Assembly (NCBI RefSeq): GCF_028502605.1 | Contig: NC_079232.1 | Location: 2,046,001 to 2,110,000, forward strand | Length of the DNA: 64,000 nucleotides | Reading direction: 5' to 3' | Source of the DNA: Trichoderma breve | Taxonomy: Eukaryota > Ascomycota > Sordariomycetes > Hypocreales > Hypocreaceae | Part shown: positions 33,829-46,553 of the stretch, piece after piece | Layout: the number at the start of each line of letters is the position of its first letter | Position numbering within the stretch: position 1 is the first letter of the stretch | Notes under the pieces: generated by a model | Databases searched by the model: none | The model's input: the letters and a program-made list of their open reading frames with translations, nothing else | What the model was told of the DNA's origin: nothing | Translations under genes and position numbers: made by a program

Positions 33829-35136
33829 TTATTGCGGAGTGCACTGGTCTTCTGTCGCGTTGAATGCTTCCTGGGCAGAGGCCATATCCCCAACCAGGTC
33901 TGACGGCGGCGACCCTGCCGCTTGCATCTATGATTTGTTAGTTGCATGGCTATTAGAGAGGATGTGAAGAAGTCGAAGCTCACCCTTTGCATCCTGTCCA
34001 CAATGTATTCCCTGTCCTTCGCGTTGGAGTCCGAGTAGGTGGGCTCGTTGAATTTGGCCACAATCTCCTCCACAATCGTCTTTTGCTCCATATATCTCTT
34101 CAAGTCGTCGGCGGGCACCGAGTCCTTGTTCTTGGCAAGCCAAGCAGGGAACTTGTCATGTAGCTCCTTCATCGGCTCGTACAGAATCTCCTTGTTTGTC
34201 AGCTGCTCCATCATGCCCATGAGCATCTTAGAGAAGTCCTCTTCGCTGCCGCCGGCAAACTCGCCAGCCGTAAGCTGCTTGAGCATCTCGGCCAAGAAGT
34301 CGTCCTCGCCACCCGCTGCCGCTGCCGCGGTAGCCTGGTCGCCAGACGACTGCATGCGCTCCATGGTACGACGGATCGTGTCTTGGAACGCCGCACCACT
34401 GGGACCCTCAGCAGCTGGCTGAGAAGGCTTCGCTGCGGCGGCGGGGGCAGCGGCGGGAGCACTCGTAGAGGCACCTGCAGTAGTGCTCGCCGTGGTGTTC
34501 GCAGCGGTGCCTGCAGTGGTGCTTGCGACGGCTGGGCTTTTGTCTTTGCTGCTGGTTTGCTGCTCTTCTTCATCAGCCTCAAAGTCTGCGCCCATCTCGG
34601 CGCCCATCTGCTTGAACATCTCTTCAAACTGAGCTTGTAGTTCGGGCTGTTGGAACAAATTCGGTGTCAGTACCACGTATACGGCTGGCAGAGGGCAAAA
34701 GGCGACATACGGATTGCTCCAAGTTGGCCAACAGACCAGCTATGCCTGCCTGCATCCTCTTGGTGACTTCTTCCTCTGACATATTCTCGTAGTCTAGATC
34801 AGCAGCCTCCTCTCCCTCCTTTAACGTGTTGTCGTTGATCATCTCCTGCCGGACAGCTTTGAAGCCGTCGAGTAGCTCTAGACATTGTTCAAGTCAGAAT
34901 ACAGGTCCACAGCCAATTGGAAAGCTTCGGGAAGCAGGAATAGCAACCGTACCGTCGAGATCATCCAGGTCTTCTTCATCTGGATCGGGGACATCGTCGT
35001 CTAGATCGTCCGACACAGTGGCCGCAGGCGGTGCTGCCGCTGCCGGTGCCGCGGGTGCTGCTGGCTGGACATTCTCTTGCTTTGCCCCCGTCTCTTCCCG
35101 CTTCGCCGTATCTGCCGCGTCAGACGGAGAGCTCAT
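33829..35136 (-). CDS. PEX19: Peroxisomal membrane protein import receptor Pex19
   Basis: Cytosolic chaperone and receptor that binds newly made peroxisomal membrane proteins and docks on Pex3. Four exons: 35136-34953, 34877-34711, 34646-33984 and 33927-33829, giving 370 aa. The N-terminal part is acidic (DDLDDDVPDPDEEDLDDLD) before LLDGFKAVRQEM. An Ala/Ser/Thr-rich linker encoded near 34390-34560 separates the halves. The Pex19 core follows, with MMEQLTNKEILYEPMKELHDKFPAWL and DREYIVDRMQR. The last exon encodes 32 residues ending Cys-Thr-Pro-Gln, a CaaX box for farnesylation, as in yeast and human Pex19. The last intron is only 56 nt and has no in-frame stop, so retention would replace the CaaX tail with about 90 other residues. 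It diverges from UBC9. Confidence 0.94.
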
Positions 35137-36043
35137 GGTGCTTCGCTATCACGATCGAATGCTGTCGACGCAAGAAGCTACAGGCGCAAGATTCGGTATT
35201 CTCGAGGTTTGGTCAAATAGCTGCGGCGCTAATGGAGGGGGTAATAGCGTGTACAAGGGCCGGGAAATGCAGGGAAGAGGTCGCAGCTCGGTTCGCTTCC
35301 TGGAGGGAATTGCAAGAAGAAGGCAAAGAAAAATCGAATGCCGGTATGATGGTAACACCAGCAGTATCCAAAACAGAAAGGGTGTGGCTGTTGCAAGGTC
35401 TGGAAAAGGATAATGTAGCCTTGCGCGCCGACAGCTCGTGTCTATAAAGTTACAAGCCCGGCCCGTGCTTGGTGACATGCAGCCGTCTTAAGCTGGATGA
35501 GCCGAGGGAACAGAACGGTGCCCCACGGTTGCAGCTAGCAGCCTGCTTCAGTGAGCCTGCCCGCTGTAGGGCGTTCCCCTTTAGGCCTTTGATGGCCTGT
35601 AAGTTGGTCGCTATGTCGCTGAAGGGCATGCGGTACCCCGCCACCACAGCTTGATTGAGGCTCTGCAACGCCCATTTCTGCTTGGCTGCAAGGAACCTTG
35701 AACTGATGAAGAGATCTCTGCAGTGAACATCCCTGGCCATCTCCGTGGGAAACGCACTAGGCAGATCGCGGCGCTATCCGCAGCCTTACGCTTTGGCAGC
35801 TTTTATTTTTAATCCGACTGTTGCTTCTTTTGTCTTCCATCACCCCATTCTGCGCGCAACAGTCTTTGTTCTTTTTTTCTTCCTTCACCACGGGAGTTGA
35901 ACGGGAGACGTTTCCTTTTTTGCGCGTGCAAAACTCGTCATCTGCGGTAGACTTTTTTTGGGGCCAACTTGCCTTTACTATCAGGCGCTGTCACGACCTG
36001 GTCTCGCGACTCGATTGCCGATCTCTTGGTCTAGCATTTCACC
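35137..36043. other. Divergent promoter region of PEX19 and UBC9
   Basis: About 900 nt with no supported exon. The right part (35800-36040) is T-rich and probably the UBC9 5' leader. Frames across it show no domain. Confidence 0.5.
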
Positions 36044-36716
36044 ATGGCCCTCTGCCAGAACAGATTACAGGAAGAGCGGTATGTGATTCAAGAGTCATGA
36101 TAATCAGCACTCTAGGAATCCCCAAGGCGCTGACCGATATACGACTGCTAGGAAGCAATGGCGCCGTGACCATCCCTTTGGCTTCTTCGCCAAACCGGCC
36201 CGGACAAAGGAGGGAGTGCTCGACTTGAAGAACTGGGAATGCGGCATTCCGGGCAAGGAGAAGACTATCTGGGAGGGAGGCCTGTTTAAGATCAACATTG
36301 CGTTCCCCGACGGTGAGTGCTCGCGTGCGCGATAAGGTTGATTGGGCAGAAACTGACGTTCGTCGTGCTTCTTCTTTAGAGTACCCAACAAAACCCCCAA
36401 AATGTAAGACATGAAGGAATCCCCCCATCTTTACAATCTACAGCATCTAACCGGGTTCGCAGGCAAATTTGTCCCTCCGCTGTTCCATCCCAACGTCTAT
36501 CCCTCGGGCACCGTCTGCCTGTCGATTCTCAACGAGGAAGAGGCCTGGAAGCCGGCCATCACGGTCAAGCAAATTCTTCTGGGCATCCAAGATCTCCTCA
36601 ACGACCCCAATCCCGAGTCACCCGCGCAAGCCGACGCATATAACCTGTTCAAGAGAGACAAGGCCGAGTACGAGAAGCGTATTCGCCGCGTGGTTCGCGA
36701 GAACCCGGCGCCGTAA
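36044..36716 (+). CDS. UBC9: SUMO-conjugating enzyme E2 Ubc9
   Basis: Accepts SUMO from the Aos1-Uba2 E1 as a thioester and transfers it to lysines, mostly in the nucleus. Four exons: 36044-36078, 36152-36312, 36380-36403 (24 nt) and 36463-36716, giving 157 aa, the standard Ubc9 length. It shows the N-terminal [21 protein letters not shown], the HPN motif ([16 protein letters not shown]) and catalytic Cys92 in that segment. The Ubc9-specific [10 protein letters not shown] loop distinguishes it from ubiquitin E2s. The 24-nt third exon encodes the EYPTKPPK turn and is needed to keep the frame. Identification is secure. Confidence 0.96.
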
Positions 36717-37491
36717 CGGTCTTGTTTCGGAGAAAAGGGGGGCTTTTTTAGATGTGGAGGATAATCCTTACTGAGAAGATTGGCCATGGCGTTGGATGGG
36801 GGGCAATACCAGGACAAATGATTTTCAACTCTTTCTTTTTTTTCCTTTTAGCAAATATCATGAGAGATAGTCATGGCTATAGTCGGCATGCCAGAACGCC
36901 ATATGGAGACTGATTAGATACGGGGGTAGCATCGGCGACAGATTCCAAACATTAAAGACGATGACTGTTTGCTCGGTCCGGTGGAACGGCGTTCTTGGTA
37001 GATACTGGCACGTTAATTAAATTAGTAGCACGAGAGAAGAATTTACAGTACGCTATCGAGACTAGGACGGACTATGGAGAAGCATCTCTACAGCAGAGTG
37101 AACCACGGTAAAGCGTAAAGCCGCCCTTTGTTTGACATCATCAAGGCAACACAAGCGACAATCAGCAATGCCCGACCCCAGTCCGCCACGTGCATTTCTT
37201 CCATCCTGACCTAAGCTGGGCTGCATAATAGCTTTCATGTGAATGCCACGTTACCCAAAAAGCATAGACAGTTTGTTGTAAGGAGAACCTATCCTGTCGC
37301 TTCGTAGCTTCGCAGGGTATTGGACGCGATAAGCCGTCAGCATATGCTCTCTTCTAGGTAGGTCGTTTGACAACTTGACACCAGCCAGGCATTGGAATTG
37401 CCCTTATCAGTAGCCTGCGTTTGTTCACTTTAGGTAATTGGCAACATTGGATGGCTTGCCGCCAATGAGATGGAACAGAATAAACTGCGAG

Positions 37492-37498
37492 TGACTCT
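37492..37498 (+). promoter_or_regulatory. CPC1/Gcn4-like element TGACTCT
   Basis: Matches six of seven bases of the TGA(C/G)TCA box bound by fungal Gcn4/CPC1, about 255 nt before the asparagine synthetase start. An oppositely oriented copy lies at 37582-37588. Confidence 0.45.
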
Positions 37499-37581
37499 GA
37501 GCGAGCCGAAGTCGGCCGCCCAAAGCTAGCAGCTTTAGCCTGGCTGGGCTGCGTCTTAAATTTTTAAAGATGGCCGCAACA

Positions 37582-37588
37582 AGAGTCA
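37582..37588 (-). promoter_or_regulatory. Second CPC1/Gcn4-like element (AGAGTCA on plus strand)
   Basis: Reverse-strand TGACTCT, about 165 nt before the start codon. The pairing with 37492-37498 in an amino-acid biosynthesis promoter makes cross-pathway control plausible. Confidence 0.45.
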
Positions 37589-37751
37589 TGACCACTGTTT
37601 CGTTACTCTAAATTCCACGTCTGGACCCAGATTTCTTCCTCTTAACAACAATCTACTGCTCTCTTCTAGAGAATTCTGCAATTCACGCATCTCTTGATCC
37701 TTTCCATCCTACCTATTCGAGTGAGGAATCTTCCGTCGCAGAACCGCAATC

Positions 37752-40182
37752 ATGTGTGGCATTTTCGCTTGCCATTGGTACGTCGCAACCTGGTCCCCTG
37801 GTCCTCTGCCGCCCGTCGATCGCGTGCAGTGGACAACGGCACTTTGTACCTCTTAATTTTTTTTTTTGGAGGGGCATCTTCAATCCGATCACCCCGCCAT
37901 CTTTCGGCTCATCGCGAACAATGGCAGAACTGACAGATTTGCTTCAAACAGTCATCCTGACGTCCAAAAATTCAAGCCTACAGCGCTGAAGCTGTCTAAG
38001 GCGTAAGTAGTCCTGATTCCAGCCGATAGCAGCTTCAATTGACAAAGATATCTTAGGATTCGACACCGCGGCCCCGATTGGAGTACGTCTTGAGCCAATT
38101 GATACGATGAGTGCTGTATAGCGACTGGAAGAGCTGTTGAGCTGACTATGTGGTTTGTTTGCAGGTGGAAGCGTCATCTCTCACAACACAAGTAAGTCAA
38201 TTGGCCTCGAGTGCGTCAATTGGAGTCTCGGACTGACATATTTCCGCAGTCCTCTGCCATGAGCGTCTTAGTATCGTCGGTGTTGGTAAGTCTCGATCCT
38301 CGACGCTACATTCTGCAGAATCAAGCCCTCGCTCACACATGAGACAGAGTCTGGCGCCCAGCCCCTGACCAACTCCGATAACACACTTATTCTTGCCGCC
38401 AATGGCGAGATTTACAACCACCGTCAGGTCCGAAAACACTTGAAGGAGCCCTATCACTTCAAGACAACATCTGACTGCGAGGTCATCATTCCTCTGGTAC
38501 GTTTTGGGAGTCGAGAGGGAGAAATCTATGACAAAGATGAAGAGTCGGGGACTGACATTGCCGTTCTACCATAGTATTTGGAGCACGATATCGACGCCCC
38601 TAACTACCTAGATGGCATGTTCTCCTTCGTTCTATACGACAAGAAGCAGGACCGTACCATTGCCGCTCGCGACCCCATCGGCATCACAACATTGTACCAG
38701 GGATGGTCATGGAAGGAGCCTGGAGCTGTGTACTTTGCCTCGGAGCTCAAGTGCCTGCACCCCGTCTGCGACAAGATCGTGGCCTTCCCTCCCGGCCACG
38801 TCTACGACTCAAAAACTGGCGAGACGACCCGTTACTTCAAGCCTACTTGGTGGGATCCCACCAACGTGCCCTCTGCTCCGATCGACTACAAGGCCATCCG
38901 AACTTCACTCGAGACCGCTGTTAGAAAGCGCTTGATGGCTGAAGTCCCCTATGGTGTTCTTCTCTCTGGCGGTCTCGACTCTAGTCTGGTTGCGTCCATT
39001 GCCCAACGAGAGATGCTGAGACTCAGGAAGAAGGCCGAGGAGGCTAGTGGCACCGAGACTCCTGCAGAGGCTGACCTTGACCACGGAGAGGGCCTTGTCG
39101 GTGTTGACGACGACGACAACCTGTCCACTGTCACCTACCTGCCACAACTCAACTCCTTCTCCATTGGTCTCCCCGGATCTCCCGACAACGAGGCCGCCGT
39201 CAAGGTTGCCAAGTTCCTCGGCACCAAGCACCACGTCATGACATTTACCATTGAGGACGGTCTCAACGCGCTGTCAGATGTCATCTACCACCTGGAGACT
39301 TACGATGTCACAACAATCCGAGCCTCCACACCCATGTTTTTGCTCTCTCGCAAGATCAAGGCCATGGGCATCAAGATGGTCTTGAGCGGTGAGGGTAGCG
39401 ATGAGATTTTCGGTGGCTACCTTTACTTCCACGCTGCCCCTGACAAGAAGGCGTTCCACGCGGAGACGGTTCGCCGTATCAAGGATCTGCATCTTGCGGA
39501 TTGTCTGCGAGCCAACAAGTCCACCTCGGCATGGGGTCTTGAGGCTCGTGTGCCTTTCCTGGACAAGAAGGTGTGTTGAGACTTTGCACCCGGAATACTC
39601 CTCTACTTTACGCTAACACATTTCTCTAGTTCATTGAGACTGCGATGAGCATCGACCCCCAGGAGAAGATGATCACCAAGGAGAGAATGGAAAAGTACAT
39701 TCTCCGAAAAGCCTTTGACACGACCGATGAGCCCGGTACTCCCGCCTACTTGCCCGACTCCATCCTGTGGAGACAGAAGGAGCAGTTTTCCGATGGTGTC
39801 GGATACGGATGGATCGATGCGCTCAAGGACAACGCCGAGCTCCACGTCACTGACGAGATGATGAAGAACCCTAAGGCTGAGTGGGGTACCGACATTCCGG
39901 ATACCAAGGAGGCGTACGTATAATCTGCGGTGGCGTTGAATGACACAAGGCTAACTCATTGTCCTAGTTACTGGTACCGACTCATGTTTGACGAGCACTT
40001 CCCTCCTCGCTGCGCTTCCACCGTGGAGCGATGGACGCCTACTTGGTCCAAGCAGACGGATCCTAGCGGCAGGTTCGTACTTTTGTTTTGTTGCTTACTA
40101 TCGTTGGATATGAATGAACTTATCTAACATGGTGTACAGAGCTATCGCGACTCACAACGCCAAGTACGACGACGCTGCGTAA
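37752..40182 (+). CDS. Asparagine synthetase (glutamine-hydrolysing)
   Basis: Makes asparagine from aspartate, ATP and glutamine in the cytosol. Ten exons: 37752-37777, 37952-38002, 38057-38082, 38165-38191, 38250-38285, 38348-38496, 38575-39570, 39630-39913, 39968-40072 and 40140-40182, totalling 580 aa. Cys2 right after the initiator Met (MCGIFACH) is the class II glutaminase nucleophile. RHRGPDWSG and [20 protein letters not shown] complete that domain. The synthetase domain has the pyrophosphate loop SGGLDSS (near 235), [15 protein letters not shown] and RVPFLDK. The C-terminal [11 protein letters not shown] is typical of eukaryotic enzymes. The first half is cut into very short exons of 26-51 nt, while the catalytic core is one exon. 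Two CPC1-like boxes lie upstream. It matches the asn-2/ASN1 type. Confidence 0.96.
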
Positions 40183-41101
40183 AGTATGTATGCGGAATAT
40201 TGTCAAGTATTTTCCCAGGTGCGGGTGAAGATGCATTCCAGGAAGTAGGAAAATATACTACCAGTTGGTATATGGTACACAGGGAGAAAAGTAAACATCA
40301 CAAAATAGCCAAGAGTCTAGAATAGTCCCGTCCTTTGTAGTTGTCTGTATATATCCGAGATACGGACTTGGCTCGGCATTCGAGATGAAATACACATGGG
40401 GCGCTATTGCGCCATTGGTTGAATTTAAGAGCGTCGATTGCGTGCATATTTAACACTGAAGAACTTGGCCTGACGTTATTTTACAGCCGATGCGGTGATG
40501 AGCGGCTTTACTTTGTTGAAATGGCCAGGACCAGGGACGTATTGGACTCTTTGCTAAATTCAGGAACAAGGATAGGGGACAAGGGGCTATTGTGTTAGTG
40601 AGGTCGTCTATTAGGCATAGCAGCTTTGCCCCGCGTTGTTCACACACAACATGAGACAAGATGCATTGACGTCCATGAGGTTCTCGCCAGCACAGCATGA
40701 AGCGATAGTCCAGTACTTGAACAGACGGCGCAACTGACGCATGAAATTGAAACTTACCAAGGTATCACAATATCATGCAAACCGCATCAAAAGCCATAAA
40801 AACCATCACAGCTCCCCCACGTGGTCACAGCACACGCCCCAATTGAGTTTAGACCCTGGCCATTCTGCCATATGCCCGGCCCGACATCAGCCGACGCTGT
40901 CCCTCGTCTTTTCCCCAACCAACCGGCCGGCCAATCAGCGGCCTTGGCTGTGCCCAAAACATTTTCCCTCGCCTCAACCTCCAGACTAGAACCTCTTCTC
41001 TTTTTGGTCTGATCCTATTTCCTATTAGCACACCGCAATCATCCTCCCCTTTGCCTTCGTCTGCAGCTCATCTTGAATTCCTTTCTCCCAAAACCGCCAA
41101 A
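40183..41101. other. Intergenic between asparagine synthetase and porin
   Basis: No supported exon. The stretch 40990-41100 is the C-rich leader of the porin gene. Nothing else recognised. Confidence 0.5.
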
Positions 41102-42454
41102 ATGTCTATCCCCGCCTTCTCCGACATTGCCAAGCCGGCCAACGACGTATGCGCTCCTTTCCAGCTAATTTTTTTTTCTGGTTTCCTGCTTGCTCGGCTC
41201 TTGTTTGCCCCTCGGCTAGGAAGCTCGAGAGGATACCTCAGCAACGAACGCGGCTGACCTGCTCTTTTTTTTTGCGCCATATAGCTCCTCAACAAGGACT
41301 TCTACCACCTGTCCGCCACCACCTTCGAGTTCAAGGACACTGCTCCCAATGGCGTTGCCTTCAAGGTGACCGGCAAGTCCAGCCACGAGAAGGCCACCTC
41401 TGCTGCTGTGAGTTTTGCTCCACCCTGCCCAGTCCTTCTCCCGGCTTCTTCTTGATGCTTCCCCTCCCCCGCCACTCGCGGGGCCTAGAAAACAACAACA
41501 AGACTGACACGGCCATTGCCAATGTAACAGATTGAGGGAAAATACACCGACAAGCCTACCGGTACGACATCCCACCTGTCCCAAGACTTGAGACACACAA
41601 AGCTCTCTCTCCTCCACTCCACCCCTGAGAGCGCGCTTTTCGAGCTTCGTTGCTCGGGTTGCAAATTTAGGGCCATTGACTTTTTTTCTTTTTGCTAACG
41701 CTCCTCGGCGTCCACAGGCCTGACCCTGACCCAGACCTGGAACACCGCCAACGCCCTCGACACCAAGATTGAGGTCAGCGACTCCCTCGCCAAGGGCCTC
41801 AAGCTCGAGGGTCTCTTCAACTTCCTGCCCGCCACCGCCGCCAAGGGCGCCAAGTTCAACCTGCTCTTCAAGCAGCCCGGCTTCCACGGCCGCGCCTTCT
41901 TCGACCTCCTCAAGGGCCCCACCGCCAACGTCGACGCCGTCGTCGGCCACGAGGGCTTCCTCGCCGGTGCCAGCGCCGGCTATGATGTCAACAAGGCTGC
42001 CCTGACCGGCTACAGCGCCGCCGTCGGCTACGTCGCCCCCCAGTACAGCGCTGCCATCACCGCCACCGACAACCTGAGCGTCTTCGCCGCTTCTTACTAC
42101 CACAAGGTCAACAGCCAGGTCGAGGCCGGTGCCAAGGCCACCTGGAACTCCAAGACCAGCAACACTGTCGGCCTCGAGGTCGCCAGCAAGTACCGCATTG
42201 ACCCCGTCTCCTTCGCCAAGGTTCGTATCCCCTCTATTCATACCCTAATGGCACTCATTTTCTGTACAACTTTGCTTACCATTTTTTGTTTTCGACATGA
42301 ACAGGTCAAGATCAACGACCGTGGTATTGCCGCCCTTGCCTACAACGTCCTCCTCCGCGAGGGTGTCACCCTGGGTCTTGGTGGCTCTTTCGATACCCAG
42401 AAGCTCGACCAGGCTACCCACAAGCTCGGTGCCAGCTTCACCTTCGAGGGTTAA
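41102..42454 (+). CDS. POR1: Mitochondrial outer membrane porin (VDAC)
   Basis: Voltage-dependent anion channel passing metabolites across the mitochondrial outer membrane. Five exons: 41102-41146, 41285-41407, 41531-41561, 41718-42220 and 42305-42454, giving 283 aa, the family length. The N-terminal helix IPAFSDIAKPANDLLNKDFY is followed by alternating beta strands (LTQTWNTANALDTKIEV, KLEGLFNFLPATAAKGAKFNL, GLEVASKYRIDP). The end is GVTLGLGGSFDTQKLDQATHKLGASFTFEG, the VDAC signature region with the beta-signal for insertion. There is no cleavable presequence, as expected. Codon usage is strongly C-ending, suggesting high expression. It converges on the J-protein gene. Confidence 0.96.
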
Positions 42455-43163
42455 GCCTCGGAAACCCCTCCTTAGCACTCTCCTGTCGTCACTTAACATC
42501 CTACATGCAAACAATGTGCGCATGAGATGTTAATGGGCGAGGTTGGCTTGGTTGACATTTTGCGCAACTTTGTCTCCATTCAGAAGCGCCCTCCTTTAAA
42601 GTTTTTGAAGAAAATTAAAACGAAAAGGCGGGGTTTGCTTCTTACGATTTTTGATCTCGGGTGGTAGATAGATGCCTTTTTTCTCTTTTCGAGCAACCGG
42701 GTATTGAACAACAAAAAAAGAATAAAGAATATTTTGCGCAAGTGAACATACGCGGTTGCTGTCTGTCTTGTCTGTCTGTCTGCCGGTCGATGTTATGTTA
42801 TGTTTATGTTTGTGATGTCTGTTTTCTTTTTGCTCTTCTTTTGGTGTTGAAAAGCAAAATGTCGCAAAATATGTGTATATTAGTGTACGCTCGCTCTCTG
42901 TACCTGAACTATTTGTGTAATGCTAACGCGGAATGGCTGTATGAGCAATGAAACGATCCCTCTCTATGCATTACCCAGGCATCTTATTCTCTTGACTATG
43001 AGCAACGATACTCCAAATTAGTGATATTGCTTGGAACCAGTTGTCATAACGTTAAAATCGGCATTGTTCGCCCAATCCCCTATCTATGTAAATCTGCTCT
43101 ATTCTTTGTACAGTCTTCCCAATCCCGCTCCAGGCGCCATCTACACGCGCTCCCACATCCGCT
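42455..43163. other. Convergent 3' flanks of porin and J-protein genes
   Basis: AT-rich and T-rich 3' UTR sequence for both converging genes, with a short TCTGTC repeat near 42761-42783. No gene is supported. Confidence 0.5.
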
Positions 43164-44223
43164 TCACGACTCCTTCTCCTTCTTCTGCCTCCCCAGACGC
43201 ATAAACTGCAGATATACCGCCGGCGCAAGAAACGTCGCCGCCAGGATTCCCGCCACAATCAAAAAGTGCCCGGCCAGGCTCGTCTGCGGCTCAAACTCTA
43301 TGCCGTCGTCCCCCACAGCCCTTCTCTGCCGCTGCCACCGCCGGTGATCCTCCCGCTCGTGCGTCCGCGTATGGCCCGCCTTGTCGAAATGCGGCACGCT
43401 CTGGTCCCGAAAGTGATGAGGGTCAGACCCCGGGCCCATACCCGCATAATGATGCGCGTGATGAAAGGCGCTCGTGTTCCAAGGGTTGGCGCGGTCCGTC
43501 TGAACTCCTGAAGCTGCGCCGCCGGTCGACTCTTCGTGTGCCTGGTGGCGCTTCTCCGCTTGGGCGCCATATCCGCCGCTGCGGTAGAAGCTTGGCGGGG
43601 GCCCGCGAAAGGTTCCTCTGCGGCGGCTCAGGCCGGAGGGAGGGCGGCCGCCGGCGGGATTGGTGCTGTGGTATGAGGCGTGATGATGAGGATGGTGGTG
43701 GTGCTCGTGGAGGCGCAAAACTTCGCGGTCGTAGGTGGCGCGGCGATTTGCATTGGACAGAACGGTGTAAGACTCGGAGAGGAGAGAAAAGTTGTGGGCG
43801 GCATCGGGGTCGGAGCGATTTGCATCGGGGTGGTGGGCTTTCGAGAGCGCATAGAAGGATCTATGAGCAAAGTATTAGCCATCAGAGTCTTGGTATACTA
43901 CATGCAAATCGCTATCCATACTTTTTGATCTCAGCCGGAGAGGCATCCGGTGATACCTTCAGCCGTTCATAATGATTCTTCCCCTCAAAACTGCCCCTCG
44001 CAAGCTCTCTCGTCGCATGGAATCCTCTCCTGCAGTCATCACAACAGCGCCTCAATCGGCCCCCAGCCGATGCCGAGATGGGAGTCCAAGTCGAGGCCGG
44101 AACCGCACCGGACCAGTATCGCCCGTACGCTTTAACAGCAGATTCACCGGTCACGCAACGTCGGGATATTGGTTGCGCAAAAAGACAGGAGACGGTGGCG
44201 AGAGTGCGCGGGAGGAGTGGCAT
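43164..44223 (-). CDS. J-domain protein with C-terminal membrane segment
   Basis: A DnaJ-type Hsp70 co-chaperone. Two exons, 44223-43922 and 43860-43164, give 332 aa. The first 80 residues are rich in Arg, Ser, Ala and Cys with no clear acids early on, compatible with a mitochondrial presequence. The J domain (about 82-150) has HYERLKVSPDAS, the invariant His-Pro-Asp in AHHPDANRS (near 111) and YTVLSNANRRATYDREV; the intron falls inside helix II. A His-rich stretch follows (HEHHHHPHHHASYH), then a disordered Arg/Gly/Ser linker. Near residue 300 a single hydrophobic segment (GHFLIVAGILAATFLAPAVYL) suggests membrane anchoring, followed by a basic tail. The partner Hsp70 is not known. It resembles fungal mitochondrial J proteins. 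Confidence 0.88.
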
Positions 44224-44768
44224 GCCTTGCGTATCCTCATCACGTTGGAGAGAGAAGGGAATTGAGAAGAGGAAAAGGCGAGATGTAAGTGAATCCTAGT
44301 ACTGCAGACTACTGTAGAGATAGAGTTGGTTGAATTGATAGCGCGAGGTGATGTAATCGATCCAATTGCCTTTGGCGGGTCTGCATATGCAATGCTGGGG
44401 GGTCAGTGGCCGTAGCGGGGTAGATGGTTATAGTAGGCTATCAAGAGCATAGCAGAAAGGAAAGAGTATCAATAGAATATGGATTACATATTAGATAGAG
44501 CTGTAATAGCATGAATAGCCTTCTATACCAACTGAAATATGGAACAACTCGCTTTGAAAGCATGCCTTGTAAATGTCCAGAAATCCTCACTATGCTCCGC
44601 TGGGATGAACATCTTTGGCCAGGTACTCACGTGCATCCCTGCGCCGATCTTACAATACATCTCACTCACACTTTTACCCCTATCTATATCCTCATCTCAG
44701 ATTGTTTCCCATCACATGCATGCATATATATAACCATCACATCGGGCATTTTCCCTTGAACACCGTCT
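44224..44768. other. J-protein promoter and GH47 3' flank
   Basis: No exon supported. It is the upstream side of the J-protein gene and the 3' flank of the mannosidase gene, which ends at 44769. Confidence 0.5.

Positions 44769-46553
<1,785 letters not shown>

Larger units (their letters stand above)
36717..37751. other. Intergenic between UBC9 and asparagine synthetase
   Basis: The 3' flank of UBC9 and the promoter of the asparagine synthetase gene. Two TGACTCT elements in opposite orientation are listed separately. No gene is supported. Confidence 0.5.

Noticed and set aside
41216..42241. 341-residue minus-strand frame across the porin gene
   Set aside because: Runs through porin introns and exons alike with Gly/Val/Glu-rich nonsense sequence; explained by high GC third positions in porin.
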